Assembly (NCBI RefSeq): GCF_013363995.1 | Contig: NZ_JABWGO010000001.1 | Location: 1,683,222-1,747,221 of the forward strand | Reading direction: 5' to 3' | DNA length: 64,000 nucleotides | Source of the DNA: Nonomuraea rhodomycinica | Lineage (GTDB): Bacteria > Actinomycetota > Actinomycetes > Streptosporangiales > Streptosporangiaceae | Part shown: positions 52,435 through 60,100 of the stretch, piece by piece | Layout of the letters: every line of letters begins with the position of its first letter | How positions within the stretch are numbered: position 1 is the stretch's first letter | Notes under the pieces: model-generated | Seen by the model: the letters and a program-made list of their open reading frames with translations, nothing else | The model's database searches: none | What the model was told of the DNA's origin: nothing | Program-made: the position numbers and the translations under genes

Positions 52435-52465
52435 ATTCTTCAGCCTCAACCACGGTTGAGGTCAA
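52435..52465 (-). promoter_or_regulatory. SoxR-like (MerR-type) operator-promoter of the NmrA gene
   Basis: CCTCAACC-AC-GGTTGAGG (52444-52461) is a perfect 18-bp dyad of SoxR-box type. On the minus strand it fills the spacer between TTGACC (52465-52460) and AAGAAT (52440-52435). These are 19 bases apart, the stretched spacing typical of MerR-family activators. No soxR gene is in the window. Confidence 0.75.
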
Positions 52466-52476
52466 CTACCCGACGC

Positions 52477-53301
52477 TCACCGGTACGGGGCCAGGCCGGC
52501 CGCCGCGGCGGCGGCGTCGCCCTCCCGCAGGCCGTACACCGCCTCCTGGAGGGCGAACGTGGCCGCGTAGGCGTCCGCGCGGGCGGCCAGGCCGGGGAAC
52601 GCCGCGGCCAGCCGCTCGCGGGTGGCGGGACCGACCGAGACCGACAGGGCGGCGAGGTCCACCGCGGGATCGCCGGGGCCGGCGGCCTCCCAGTCGAGCA
52701 CCCCCGTCACCCTCGCCGCTCCAGGGGCCCCGGCGACCAGCACGTTGGCGCCGCCGAGGTCGCCGTGGACGAACCCGGCGGGCGCCGACTCGGCCGTCCG
52801 GAGCGCCCGGGCGGCGTCGGCCAGGGCGCGGCGGGCCTGTCCCGGCGTCAGGAGCGGGACCACGAGCCGCCGCACGTCGTCGGCCAGTTCGCGCCACTCC
52901 TCCCGCCACACGTCGTCGGCCGGCGCCCGCCACCCCTCTCGCCGGTCGGGCCCGGCGGCGCGGCCGAGCGGGACGGAGGCGAGGCGCTCCAGCAGCCCGG
53001 TCAGCGCGGCGGGGTCCGGCTCCCGCCCGGGCGCCAGCGGCTCCCCGTGGACCAGCCGCATGACGAGGCAGTCCGCGCGCACCTCCACCACCTCCGGCGC
53101 CGGGACGCCGTGCGCGCGCACCAGCCTCATCCGCTCCGCGAGAGACGTGAGGCCGGCGAGCCCGGCCGGGCGGCGCGGGAAGCGCCACGCCAGCCCGGCC
53201 GCGTCGTCCAGCACCACGTCGGCGGACTCCCCCGCGCGAAGCCGCAGGGCCCGCGCCGGGGTGCCGACCGTCCGGGCGTACCGGTCCAGGGGCGAGATCA
53301 C
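52477..53301 (-). CDS. Aminoglycoside phosphotransferase-family kinase
   Basis: 274 residues with the APH/ChoK fold. The catalytic loop is FVHGDLGGANVLV (HGDxxxxN) and the metal-binding motif is VLDWEAAGPGDPAVDL. The hinge segment is CLVMRLVHGEPL. The family covers antibiotic kinases and many small-molecule kinases, and nothing here specifies the substrate. GTG 53301 is seven bases after TAGCCT (minus strand 53314-53309), indicating a leaderless mRNA. It is monocistronic and probably an accessory gene of the island. Confidence 0.88.
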   Translation of the reverse strand: MISPLDRYARTVGTPARALRLRAGESADVVLDDAAGLAWRFPRRPAGLAGLTSLAERMRLVRAHGVPAPEVVEVRADCLVMRLVHGEPLAPGREPDPAALTGLLERLASVPLGRAAGPDRREGWRAPADDVWREEWRELADDVRRLVVPLLTPGQARRALADAARALRTAESAPAGFVHGDLGGANVLVAGAPGAARVTGVLDWEAAGPGDPAVDLAALSVSVGPATRERLAAAFPGLAARADAYAATFALQEAVYGLREGDAAAAAAGLAPYR

Positions 53302-53311
53302 GCCACCGAGG

Positions 53312-54355
53312 CTAGCGGCGCGAGCGGATGCCGGTGAGGCGGCGCAGGACGTCCCACCAGAACGGCGCGCCGAACAGCAGCGCCACGTACGTCATGAGAT
53401 AGCCGGGCCAGTGGCTGAGCGTGGTGAGCCGGTCCCACCAGGTGGCGCCGTTCCAGTGGACGGCCGGGTCGCCCTCCTCGGGGATCGACAGGCTCACCAG
53501 GGCGTGGTCGAAGACCTTGACCAGGGCGGGCTGGCTGAGGGTGTCGGTGATGCAGGGCATCGGGTCGGCGCTCTCGCAGCGGGCCTTGAGCTCGCCGTAG
53601 GCGTCGGGCCCGGACTCGGCCACGGCGGTCACGGAGGCCCGGAAGGCGTTGTCGCGCAGCAGCGTCTTGGCGTACTCCAGCCCGTCCATGGTGAACACCA
53701 GCGTCACCACCAGGCCGAGCGCGGCCACAACCCACTTGACGTAGCGCCGGTACAGCATCGACAGGCGCTGCATCTCGCCGTCGAACCACGTCTCGACCCC
53801 GGTACGGAAGCGCTCCATGTCGCGCTGCGCGCTCTCCCACACGCCCAGGAGGTGGCCGTGCAGGGGGCTGCCCATCGCCTTGAGCTTGGCCAGCAGCCCC
53901 TCGACGCCGCCGTCCTCGGCCGCCGCGAGCTCCATCACCGCGGTGGCGAAGCGGCCCGGCGGCAGGTTGGCGATGCTGGTGCGGCCCTGCTTGGGGTGGT
54001 CGATCTCGCGTACCCGCTGGTACAGGAGGTTGATCATGGCGTCCTCGCCCTTGGTCTCCTTGGCGGGCAGCTCGCCGGCCTCGGACGGCGCGGGCTGGTC
54101 GCTGTGCCGGGGGCGCGGGTCCCGGGTGAACGGCAGCACGGCGAACACCTCGCGCACGCTGGCGGGCAGCCAGCTCCTGCCCTCCTTGTCGCTGCCGTCC
54201 ATGGTGTCGCGCAGGTACGCCCACAGGAACTTGCTGCGGATGGCGAGCAACCGGACGAATGCCTCGTTCAGCCCGCTGACGAGCAGCGACAGCAGCAGGA
54301 ACGACAGCACGAGACCTAAGGCCAGATCCACGTAAAGCGACAGCAAAGTGATCAC
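53312..54355 (-). CDS. Membrane protein of unknown function, right edge of the accessory island
   Basis: 347 residues. An N-terminal helix (VDLALGLVLSFLLLSLLVSG, about 9-28) with NEAFVRLLAIRSKFLWAYL after it resembles a widespread uncharacterised membrane-protein family. Further helices are near 188-206 (WVVAALGLVVTLVFTM) and 316-336. The intervening soluble regions are charged. GTG 54355 is chosen because the first helix begins there; the frame extends to 54583 inside the glnE antisense. It is convergent with nothing and ends 10 bases before the phosphotransferase start. Function is unknown. Confidence 0.75.
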   Translation of the reverse strand: MITLLSLYVDLALGLVLSFLLLSLLVSGLNEAFVRLLAIRSKFLWAYLRDTMDGSDKEGRSWLPASVREVFAVLPFTRDPRPRHSDQPAPSEAGELPAKETKGEDAMINLLYQRVREIDHPKQGRTSIANLPPGRFATAVMELAAAEDGGVEGLLAKLKAMGSPLHGHLLGVWESAQRDMERFRTGVETWFDGEMQRLSMLYRRYVKWVVAALGLVVTLVFTMDGLEYAKTLLRDNAFRASVTAVAESGPDAYGELKARCESADPMPCITDTLSQPALVKVFDHALVSLSIPEEGDPAVHWNGATWWDRLTTLSHWPGYLMTYVALLFGAPFWWDVLRRLTGIRSRR

Positions 54356-54398
54356 CCCGCGCCTTGCATACACCCGTGCAGGCCGGGGACGCAACGGC

Positions 54399-57300
54399 TC
54401 AGGAGCCGTAGAAGACGCGTTCCACGACCTGGCGGGCACGGCGGGTGACGCGGCGGTAGTCGTCGAGGAAGTCCTCGGAGCCGTCGGGCGGGTAGCCGAG
54501 CGTGCGGGCCAGCCGCAGCCGGTCGCGGGCGTCGGCGGGCACGCTGTCGCCGGGCCGACCCTTGACCAGCATGATCGCGTCACGGATGCGGGAGGCGCAC
54601 TGCCACGCCTCGGCCAGCACCTCCTCGTCGGAGGCCCGCAGCAGCCCCTCGGCGACGGCCGCGCGCAGCGCCTCCAGCGTGCGGGTGGTGCGCAAGGCCG
54701 GGACCGCCCCGGCGTGGCGCAGCTGGAGGAGCTGCGCCACCCACTCGACGTCGGCCAGGCCGCCGGGGCCGAGCTTGGTGTGCAGCGCCGGGTCGGCGCC
54801 GCGCGGCAGCCGCTCGGCCTCCATCCGGGCCTTCAGGCGCCGGATCTCGCGTACGGACTCCTCGCGCAGGCCGCCGGCCGGGTAGCGCAGCTCGTCGGCC
54901 ATCGCGCGGAACTCCTCGCCCAGCGCGGCGTCGCCGGCGCAGAAGCGGGCCCGCAGCAGCGCCTGCGCCTCCCACGGCGACGACCAGCGCGCGTAGTAGG
55001 CCCGGTAGGAGGCGAGGGTGCGCACCAGCGGGCCCTGCCGGCCCTCGGGCCGCAGGTCGGGGTCGATGAGCAGCGGCGGGTCGGGGGCCGGCAGGCTGAG
55101 CAGGCGGCGCAGCTCGTTGGCGAGGGCGAACGCGGCGTCGCCGGCCTCCCGCTCGTCCGCCCCGGGGTGCGGGTCGTGGACGAACATGACGTCGGCGTCG
55201 CTGGCGTACGACGACTCCATGCCGCCGAGCCGGCCCATGGCGATGAGGGCGAAGCGGGTGGGCGGCGGGGCGCCCCGGTCGGCGCTCAGCCTGGCGATCG
55301 CGGCGTCCAGCGCGGCCTGCAGCGTCACGTCGTTGAGCGTGGACAGGGCCACCCCGACGTGCTCGATCCCGGCCAGGCCGAACAGGTCGGCGACGGCGGT
55401 GCGGAACAGCTCCCTGCGCCGCAGCGCCCGCACGGCGGCCACGGCGCCGGCCGGGTCGGCGCCGTGCCGGGTCACCGCGGCCGACGCCTCGGCCCGCAGC
55501 GCCTCGGCGGAGCGCAGCGCGAGGTCCGCGTCGGAGCCGAGCAGCGCCACGGCGTCGGGGGCGTGCATGAGCAGCCCGGTGGCGTAGCGGCTGGCGCCGA
55601 GCACGCGGGCCATGCGGGCGGCCACGGCGGTCTCGTCGCGCAGCAGCCGCAGGTACCACGGCGTGGCCCCGAGCTTGTCGCTGACCTGCCGGAAGCCGAG
55701 CAGCCCGGCGTCCGGGTCGGGCGTGTCGGCGAACCAGCCGAGCATGACCGGCAGCAGGGTGCGCTGGATGGCCGCGCGCCGTGACACGCCGGAGGTGAGG
55801 GCGGCGATGTGGCGCAGCGCGCCGTCGGGATCGACGTAGCCGAGGGCGCGCAGCCGCGCGGACGCCGCCGCGGTCGACAGCCGGGTCTCGGTGTCGGGCA
55901 GCCGGGCGACGGCCTGGAGCAGCGGCCGGTAGAACAGCTTCTCGTGCAGCCGCCTGGCCTCGCGCGCGTGGCGGCGCCAGCGGGCGGTGAACTCCCCCAC
56001 CGGGTCGGCCTGCATGCCGAGCGCCCGGCCCAGGCGGCGCAGGTCGGCGGGGTCGGTGGGCAGCACGTGGGTGCGCCGCATGCGGTGGAGCTGGAGCAGG
56101 TGCTCGACCTGGCGCAGGAACGTGTACGCCTCGGCCAGGCCGCGCGAGTCGTCGCGGCCGACGTATCCGCCCCGCGACAGCGCGGCGAGCGCCGGGAGCG
56201 TGGCGCGGCGGCGCAGCAGCGGGTCGAGCCGGCCGTGGACGAGCTGGAGGAGCTGCACCGCGAACTCGATGTCGCGCAGCCCGCCCGGGCCCAGCTTGAT
56301 CTGCCGCTCCCCCTCGGCGCGCACGTGCTCCTCGACGCGGCGGCGCATCGCCTGCACGTCCTCGACGAAGCGGTCGCGGGTGGCGGCCGACCAGACCAGC
56401 TCGTTGACGGCCTCGACGTAGGCGGCGCCCAGCTCCATGTCGCCGGCGATCGGCCGGGCCTTGAGCAGCGCCTGGAACTCCCACGTCTTGGCCCATCGGC
56501 CGTAGTAGGCGAGGTGGCTGGCCAGGGTGCGCACCAGCGGCCCGTTGCGGCCCTCGGGGCGCAGCCCGGCGTCCACCTCCCACAGCGCGCCCTCGGGCGT
56601 GGCGGCCGAGCAGACCCGCATCATGGCCTGCGCCAGCCGGGTCGCGGCGCGCAGCGCCTTGGTCTCGTCGGCGCCCTCGCGCGGCTCGGCCACGAAGATC
56701 ACGTCGACGTCGCTGATGTAGTTGAGCTCGCGGGCGCCTGCCTTGCCCATGCCGATGACCGCCAGCCGTACGTCGTCGGCCTCCACCTGCGTGCGGGCGA
56801 CGGCCAGGGCCGCCTCCAGGGCGGCGCCGGCGAGGTCGGACAGCTCGGCGGTCACCTCGCTGAGCGAGGCGCGGCCGGTGAGGTCGCGCGCGGCCAGGCC
56901 CAGCAGCCGCCCCCGATAGGCGACGCGCAGCGCGACCACGGGGTCCGCCGTGGGCGGGTCCGAGCCGGCGCGGGCCGCCGTGGGCCGGTCGGCGCCGTCG
57001 CGGGCCGCCGTGGGCCGGTCGGCGCCGTCGCGGGGCGCCCGGTTGTCCGGGCGCGCGGGCGGACCCGGCTCGGACGGCGGCCGGGCCGAGCCGGCGCGGG
57101 GCAGCGGGTCGTCGGGGTCGGCGGCGACGGCGCGCAGCAGGTCGGCGCGGGGGTCGCCCGGGTCGGCGACCAGCAGGCCGAGGTGGCCGGGGTGGCGGAC
57201 GAGGTGGTCGCCCAGGGCGGCGCTCACGCCGAGCACGGCCAAAGCGCGCTCGCGCAGCCGTTCGTCGGCCCGCAGCGCGCCGATCGCCTCGGGGGCGCGC

Positions 57301-57473
57301 TCGGCCAGCCGGGTCAGCGACAGCAGCGCCAGGTCGGGGTCGGCGACCTCGACCAGCCCGTCGAGCAGGTCGTCCAGCTCGCCGCCGGACTGCTCGACGA
57401 GCCGCGCGGCGGTCGCCCCGTCGGCGAACCCGAGCTTGGCGAGCCTGGCGGCGGTGGACTCGATCCTCGGCAC
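54399..57473 (-). CDS. glnE: Glutamine synthetase adenylyltransferase/adenylyl-removing enzyme GlnE
   Basis: 1024 residues, the full two-headed size. The N-terminal nucleotidyltransferase (de-adenylylating half) has YISDVDVIFVAEP near residue 250. The C-terminal one (adenylylating half) has YASDADVMFVHDP near 755, with GGMESSYAS before it. It modifies the Tyr of GlnA (Tyr402 here) according to nitrogen status. The start is GTG 57473 (VPRIESTAARLAKLGFADG); the frame extends to 57908 but only as antisense to the HXXEE gene. GGAGGG abuts the start, so the exact initiation is slightly uncertain. In mycobacteria it is adjacent to glnA. Confidence 0.96.
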   Translation of the reverse strand: MPRIESTAARLAKLGFADGATAARLVEQSGGELDDLLDGLVEVADPDLALLSLTRLAERAPEAIGALRADERLRERALAVLGVSAALGDHLVRHPGHLGLLVADPGDPRADLLRAVAADPDDPLPRAGSARPPSEPGPPARPDNRAPRDGADRPTAARDGADRPTAARAGSDPPTADPVVALRVAYRGRLLGLAARDLTGRASLSEVTAELSDLAGAALEAALAVARTQVEADDVRLAVIGMGKAGARELNYISDVDVIFVAEPREGADETKALRAATRLAQAMMRVCSAATPEGALWEVDAGLRPEGRNGPLVRTLASHLAYYGRWAKTWEFQALLKARPIAGDMELGAAYVEAVNELVWSAATRDRFVEDVQAMRRRVEEHVRAEGERQIKLGPGGLRDIEFAVQLLQLVHGRLDPLLRRRATLPALAALSRGGYVGRDDSRGLAEAYTFLRQVEHLLQLHRMRRTHVLPTDPADLRRLGRALGMQADPVGEFTARWRRHAREARRLHEKLFYRPLLQAVARLPDTETRLSTAAASARLRALGYVDPDGALRHIAALTSGVSRRAAIQRTLLPVMLGWFADTPDPDAGLLGFRQVSDKLGATPWYLRLLRDETAVAARMARVLGASRYATGLLMHAPDAVALLGSDADLALRSAEALRAEASAAVTRHGADPAGAVAAVRALRRRELFRTAVADLFGLAGIEHVGVALSTLNDVTLQAALDAAIARLSADRGAPPPTRFALIAMGRLGGMESSYASDADVMFVHDPHPGADEREAGDAAFALANELRRLLSLPAPDPPLLIDPDLRPEGRQGPLVRTLASYRAYYARWSSPWEAQALLRARFCAGDAALGEEFRAMADELRYPAGGLREESVREIRRLKARMEAERLPRGADPALHTKLGPGGLADVEWVAQLLQLRHAGAVPALRTTRTLEALRAAVAEGLLRASDEEVLAEAWQCASRIRDAIMLVKGRPGDSVPADARDRLRLARTLGYPPDGSEDFLDDYRRVTRRARQVVERVFYGS

Positions 57474-57514
57474 CCCTCCATCTTGACAGGCCCTCCGGCG
57501 AGCGGCGTAGAGTG

Positions 57515-57532
57515 CAACGCAACGTTGCGTTG
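57515..57532. promoter_or_regulatory. Perfect 18-bp palindrome upstream of the HXXEE gene
   Basis: CAACGCAACGTTGCGTTG is its own reverse complement, a TetR-like operator shape. Upstream TTGACA (57483-57488) and TAGAGT (57508-57513), 19 bases apart, form a plausible promoter whose start point would fall in the palindrome. No regulator gene is adjacent. Confidence 0.7.
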
Positions 57533-57558
57533 TATACATGAGGAAAGGGGGCGCGGCG

Positions 57559-58146
57559 GTGGAGGACTCGACGCAGGTCCGGCACACGGGCACGGGCGGG
57601 GTCCCGGCGGCCGTGACGTGGGGACTGCTGGCCGCCTGGGCGCTGCACGACGCCGAGGAGCTCGCCACGATGCCCGGGTGGGCGCGGCGGGCCCGCCCCC
57701 GCCTGGAGCGGCGCCTGCCCGGCGTCCCGTGGGAGCGGCTGGACGTGTCGCGGGCGCACGCGACCGTGGCCATCGGGCTCATGGGCGGGGCCGTGGCGGC
57801 GCTGTCGGCCGCGGGGGCGCGCACGGGCGGGCGGAGCCCGGCGTTCCAGGCGGCGCTGGCCGCGTTCGGGCTGCACGGGGTCGCGCACCTCGCGCAGGCC
57901 GCGGTCACCGGCGGCTACACGCCGGGCGTGGTGACCTCGCCGCTCGTCGTCATCCCGTTCACCGTGTGGGCGCGGCGGCGGCTGCGCGCGGCCGGGGTGG
58001 AGGCTCCCCGCCGGGCCGCGCTCACCGCGGGCGCGGTGGCGGCCGTGCCGCTGCTGCTGGCGGGCGTCCACGCGGCGGCCCACGCCCTCACCGGGCCCCG
58101 GCCCGGCTCGTCCCGCCGCCGCCCGGCCCGCGACCGCTGGTACTGA
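57559..58146 (+). CDS. HXXEE-domain membrane protein
   Basis: 195 residues (202 if ATG 57538 is used). The family motif HDAEEL lies in the first helix (LLAAWALHDAEELATMPGW), with later His in GLHGVAHLAQ and AGVHAAAHAL. About five hydrophobic helices cover most of the protein, and the tail is Arg-rich. The role is unknown; such genes often sit beside TetR regulators, absent here. GTG 57559 has AGGAAAGGGG about eight bases upstream. The stop lies in the first unit of a 31-bp tandem repeat. Confidence 0.82.
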   Translation: MEDSTQVRHTGTGGVPAAVTWGLLAAWALHDAEELATMPGWARRARPRLERRLPGVPWERLDVSRAHATVAIGLMGGAVAALSAAGARTGGRSPAFQAALAAFGLHGVAHLAQAAVTGGYTPGVVTSPLVVIPFTVWARRRLRAAGVEAPRRAALTAGAVAAVPLLLAGVHAAAHALTGPRPGSSRRRPARDRWY

Positions 58147-58255
58147 CCGCCGCCACCCGGCCCGTCACCGCTGATACCGGCCGCTACCCGGCCCGTCAGC
58201 GCTGATACCGGCCGCCGCCCGGCCCGTCAGCGCTGATACCGGCCGCCGCCACCGG
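58147..58255. repeat. 31-bp tandem repeat after the HXXEE gene
   Basis: Units beginning GCTGATACCGGCCGC start at 58170, 58201 and 58232 (exact 31-bp period), with a diverged partial copy before them that contains the HXXEE stop codon. The unit ends in CCCGGCCCGTCAGC. The array is non-coding and lies before the convergent amidotransferase gene. Confidence 0.9.
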
Positions 58256-58273
58256 ACGCGCGGGGCGTGCGGC

Positions 58274-58948
58274 TCAGCCGCCCCGGACGACGGACGCGAA
58301 CGCCTCCGCCACGGGACGCCAGGTGGACACCAGCTTGTCCTCGGCCGCCCGGACCGCCTCGACCAGCTCCTCCGCCCGCGCCAGGGTGGAGGACCCGGCC
58401 CACGACGCGAAGATCTCGGGCGTGGCCTCCGGGTGGAACTGCACCGCCCAGGCGCTGTCTCCGAGGCGGTACGCCTGGTTCGGGTAGGGGGTGCCGGTCA
58501 GCAGCGGCACCGCGCCCTCCGGCAGCCGCGCCATCACGTCCTGGTGGTACTGCACGGCCACCGCCGTGCCGATCCCCGACAGCAGCCGGTCGGAGGCGGC
58601 CTCGGGCAGCGCGCTCACCTCGCACAGCCCCACCTCCAGCCCGTCGCCGCCCCGTTCGACGGCGCCGCCGCAGGCCATCGTCATGAGCTGGGCCCCGAGG
58701 CAGATCCCGAGTGTGGGCGTCCCGTCGAGGACCGCGCGGCGCAGCAGCTCACGGGTCGCGGGCAGCCACGGGCAGCGCTCGTCCTCCCACGCGGCGGCCT
58801 CGCCGCCGAGCACGACGAGCCCGTCGGCGGCCCGCTCGGGCACCTCCTCGCCCCGGTACGGCCGGACGACGTCACAGACCGGACCGAACCAGCCGGCCAG
58901 GTATCCGAGCCCGGCCTCGGCCTCGTGCTCGATCACGGTGATCCGCAT
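58274..58948 (-). CDS. Class I glutamine amidotransferase
   Basis: 224 residues. The nucleophile is in LGICLGAQLM and the His-Glu pair in VQFHPEAT; all three triad residues are present. It resembles the stand-alone GMP-synthase-like GATases (YfeJ group), which act on gamma-glutamyl compounds or unknown substrates. ATG 58948 (MRITVIEHEAEAGLGYL) is seven bases after TAAATT (minus strand 58961-58956), so the mRNA is probably leaderless. It is divergent from the alpha/beta hydrolase. Confidence 0.9.
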   Translation of the reverse strand: MRITVIEHEAEAGLGYLAGWFGPVCDVVRPYRGEEVPERAADGLVVLGGEAAAWEDERCPWLPATRELLRRAVLDGTPTLGICLGAQLMTMACGGAVERGGDGLEVGLCEVSALPEAASDRLLSGIGTAVAVQYHQDVMARLPEGAVPLLTGTPYPNQAYRLGDSAWAVQFHPEATPEIFASWAGSSTLARAEELVEAVRAAEDKLVSTWRPVAEAFASVVRGG

Positions 58949-59069
58949 ACCGGGTAATTTATCCGCAATCTTCGCTTTTCGTCTCCCCGCAGCCTCCGGC
59001 GGGAGCCGGCCGGTGCGCCCCGCCCGCGGGGCTGTCCCCGACGCGAGGGATGTCTCTAGGATCCGGTTC

Positions 59070-59924
59070 ATGAGGGTGGACGAGGTCGGCGGGCTGCGCA
59101 TCGCCACGTTCGGGGACGGACCGCGCGTGATCATCGCGGTCCACGGCATCACGGCGTCGCTCATGGCGTGGGCCGCGGTGGGGCGGCGGCTGCCGGAGGG
59201 CTGGTCCATGGTCGCGATGGACCTGCGCGGCCGGGGGCACAGCGCCGGGCTGCCCGGACCGTACGGGCTGCCGCGGCACGCCGAGGACGTGCTGCGCGTG
59301 GCCGACCACGTCGGCGCCGACGCCGGCGCGGTGCTCACGGGCCATTCGATGAGCGCCTACGTGGCGGCGCTGGCGGCGGCCCGGCGGACGTTCGCCCGGG
59401 TCGTGCTGGTGGACGGCGGCCTGCCGCTGCCGCTCCCGCCGGGAGCCGACCCGGACGCGGCGCTGGCGGCCACGCTCGGGCCCGCGCTGGCCCGCCTGTC
59501 CCGGACGTTCGCCACGCCCGAGGACTACGTCGCCTTCTTCCGCGCCCACCCGGCCTTCGCGCACGACTGGAACGACGACGTCGAGGCGTACGTCCGCTAC
59601 GACCTGGACGGGCCGCCGGGAGCGCTGCGCTCTCGCGCCGCCGAGGACGCGGTGCGGGAGGACGGCCGCTGGCTGCTGACCGGCGCCGAGGAGCTCGGGG
59701 CCGCGCTCGCGTCGATCAAGGCGCCGCTGCGCCTGCTGCGGGCCCCGCGCGGGCTGCTCGACCAGGAGGTCGGCATGCTGCCGGACGAGCTGGCCGCCTC
59801 CTGGACGGCGCGGCTGCCGCACCTGGAGGACGAGGTGGTGCCGGACTGCAACCACTACACGATCCTGCTGCAGGAGCGCTGCGCGTCGCTGGTCGCCGCC
59901 CGCCTCACCGGCCAGGGGTCCTGA
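59070..59924 (+). CDS. Alpha/beta-fold hydrolase
   Basis: 284 residues. Oxyanion loop IAVHGITAS, then MDLRGRGHS, nucleophile elbow LTGHSMSAYVA (Ser) and C-terminal His in PDCNHYTIL; the catalytic acid should be in the region of LLRAPRGLLDQE. It is a typical small esterase/lipase-like enzyme with an unknown substrate. ATG 59070 lies seven bases after TAGGAT (59057-59062), a clear leaderless arrangement. It is followed by a strong terminator. Confidence 0.92.
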   Translation: MRVDEVGGLRIATFGDGPRVIIAVHGITASLMAWAAVGRRLPEGWSMVAMDLRGRGHSAGLPGPYGLPRHAEDVLRVADHVGADAGAVLTGHSMSAYVAALAAARRTFARVVLVDGGLPLPLPPGADPDAALAATLGPALARLSRTFATPEDYVAFFRAHPAFAHDWNDDVEAYVRYDLDGPPGALRSRAAEDAVREDGRWLLTGAEELGAALASIKAPLRLLRAPRGLLDQEVGMLPDELAASWTARLPHLEDEVVPDCNHYTILLQERCASLVAARLTGQGS

Positions 59925-59929
59925 ACGCG

Positions 59930-59964
59930 GACGGCCCCGGAACCGCTCGGGTTCCGGGGCCGTC
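59930..59964 (+). terminator. Terminator after the alpha/beta hydrolase
   Basis: A perfect 15-bp stem (59930-59944 with 59950-59964) and a five-base loop, six bases after the stop codon. No T-run follows. Confidence 0.8.
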
Positions 59965-60004
59965 GGACGTCTAGGCGTCCTGGGGAAGATCGGCGCTCAG
60001 AGGA

Positions 60005-60094
60005 GGACGATCGGCGTCCTGAGGACGGTCGGCGTCCTGAGGACGGTCGGCGTCCTGAGGACGGTCGGCGTCCTGAGGACGGTCGGCGTCCTGA
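60005..60094. repeat. Five 18-bp units, each carrying a small palindrome
   Basis: Five consecutive units of GGACGGTCGGCGTCCTGA type, the first with one change. Each contains GTCCTGAGGAC, an 11-base dyad. The array lies between the hydrolase terminator and the stop codon of the convergent hot-dog gene. Confidence 0.92.
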
Positions 60095-60100
60095 GGGGAC

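Noticed and set aside
52477..53301. Aminoglycoside resistance gene
   Set aside because: The APH fold alone does not show antibiotic activity; many actinobacterial members act on other small molecules.
43321..54355. Prophage or transposon
   Set aside because: No integrase, transposase, structural phage gene, tRNA edge or terminal repeat is visible.
60005..60094. Possible CRISPR array
   Set aside because: The 18-bp units are contiguous, with no spacers, and no cas genes are present.
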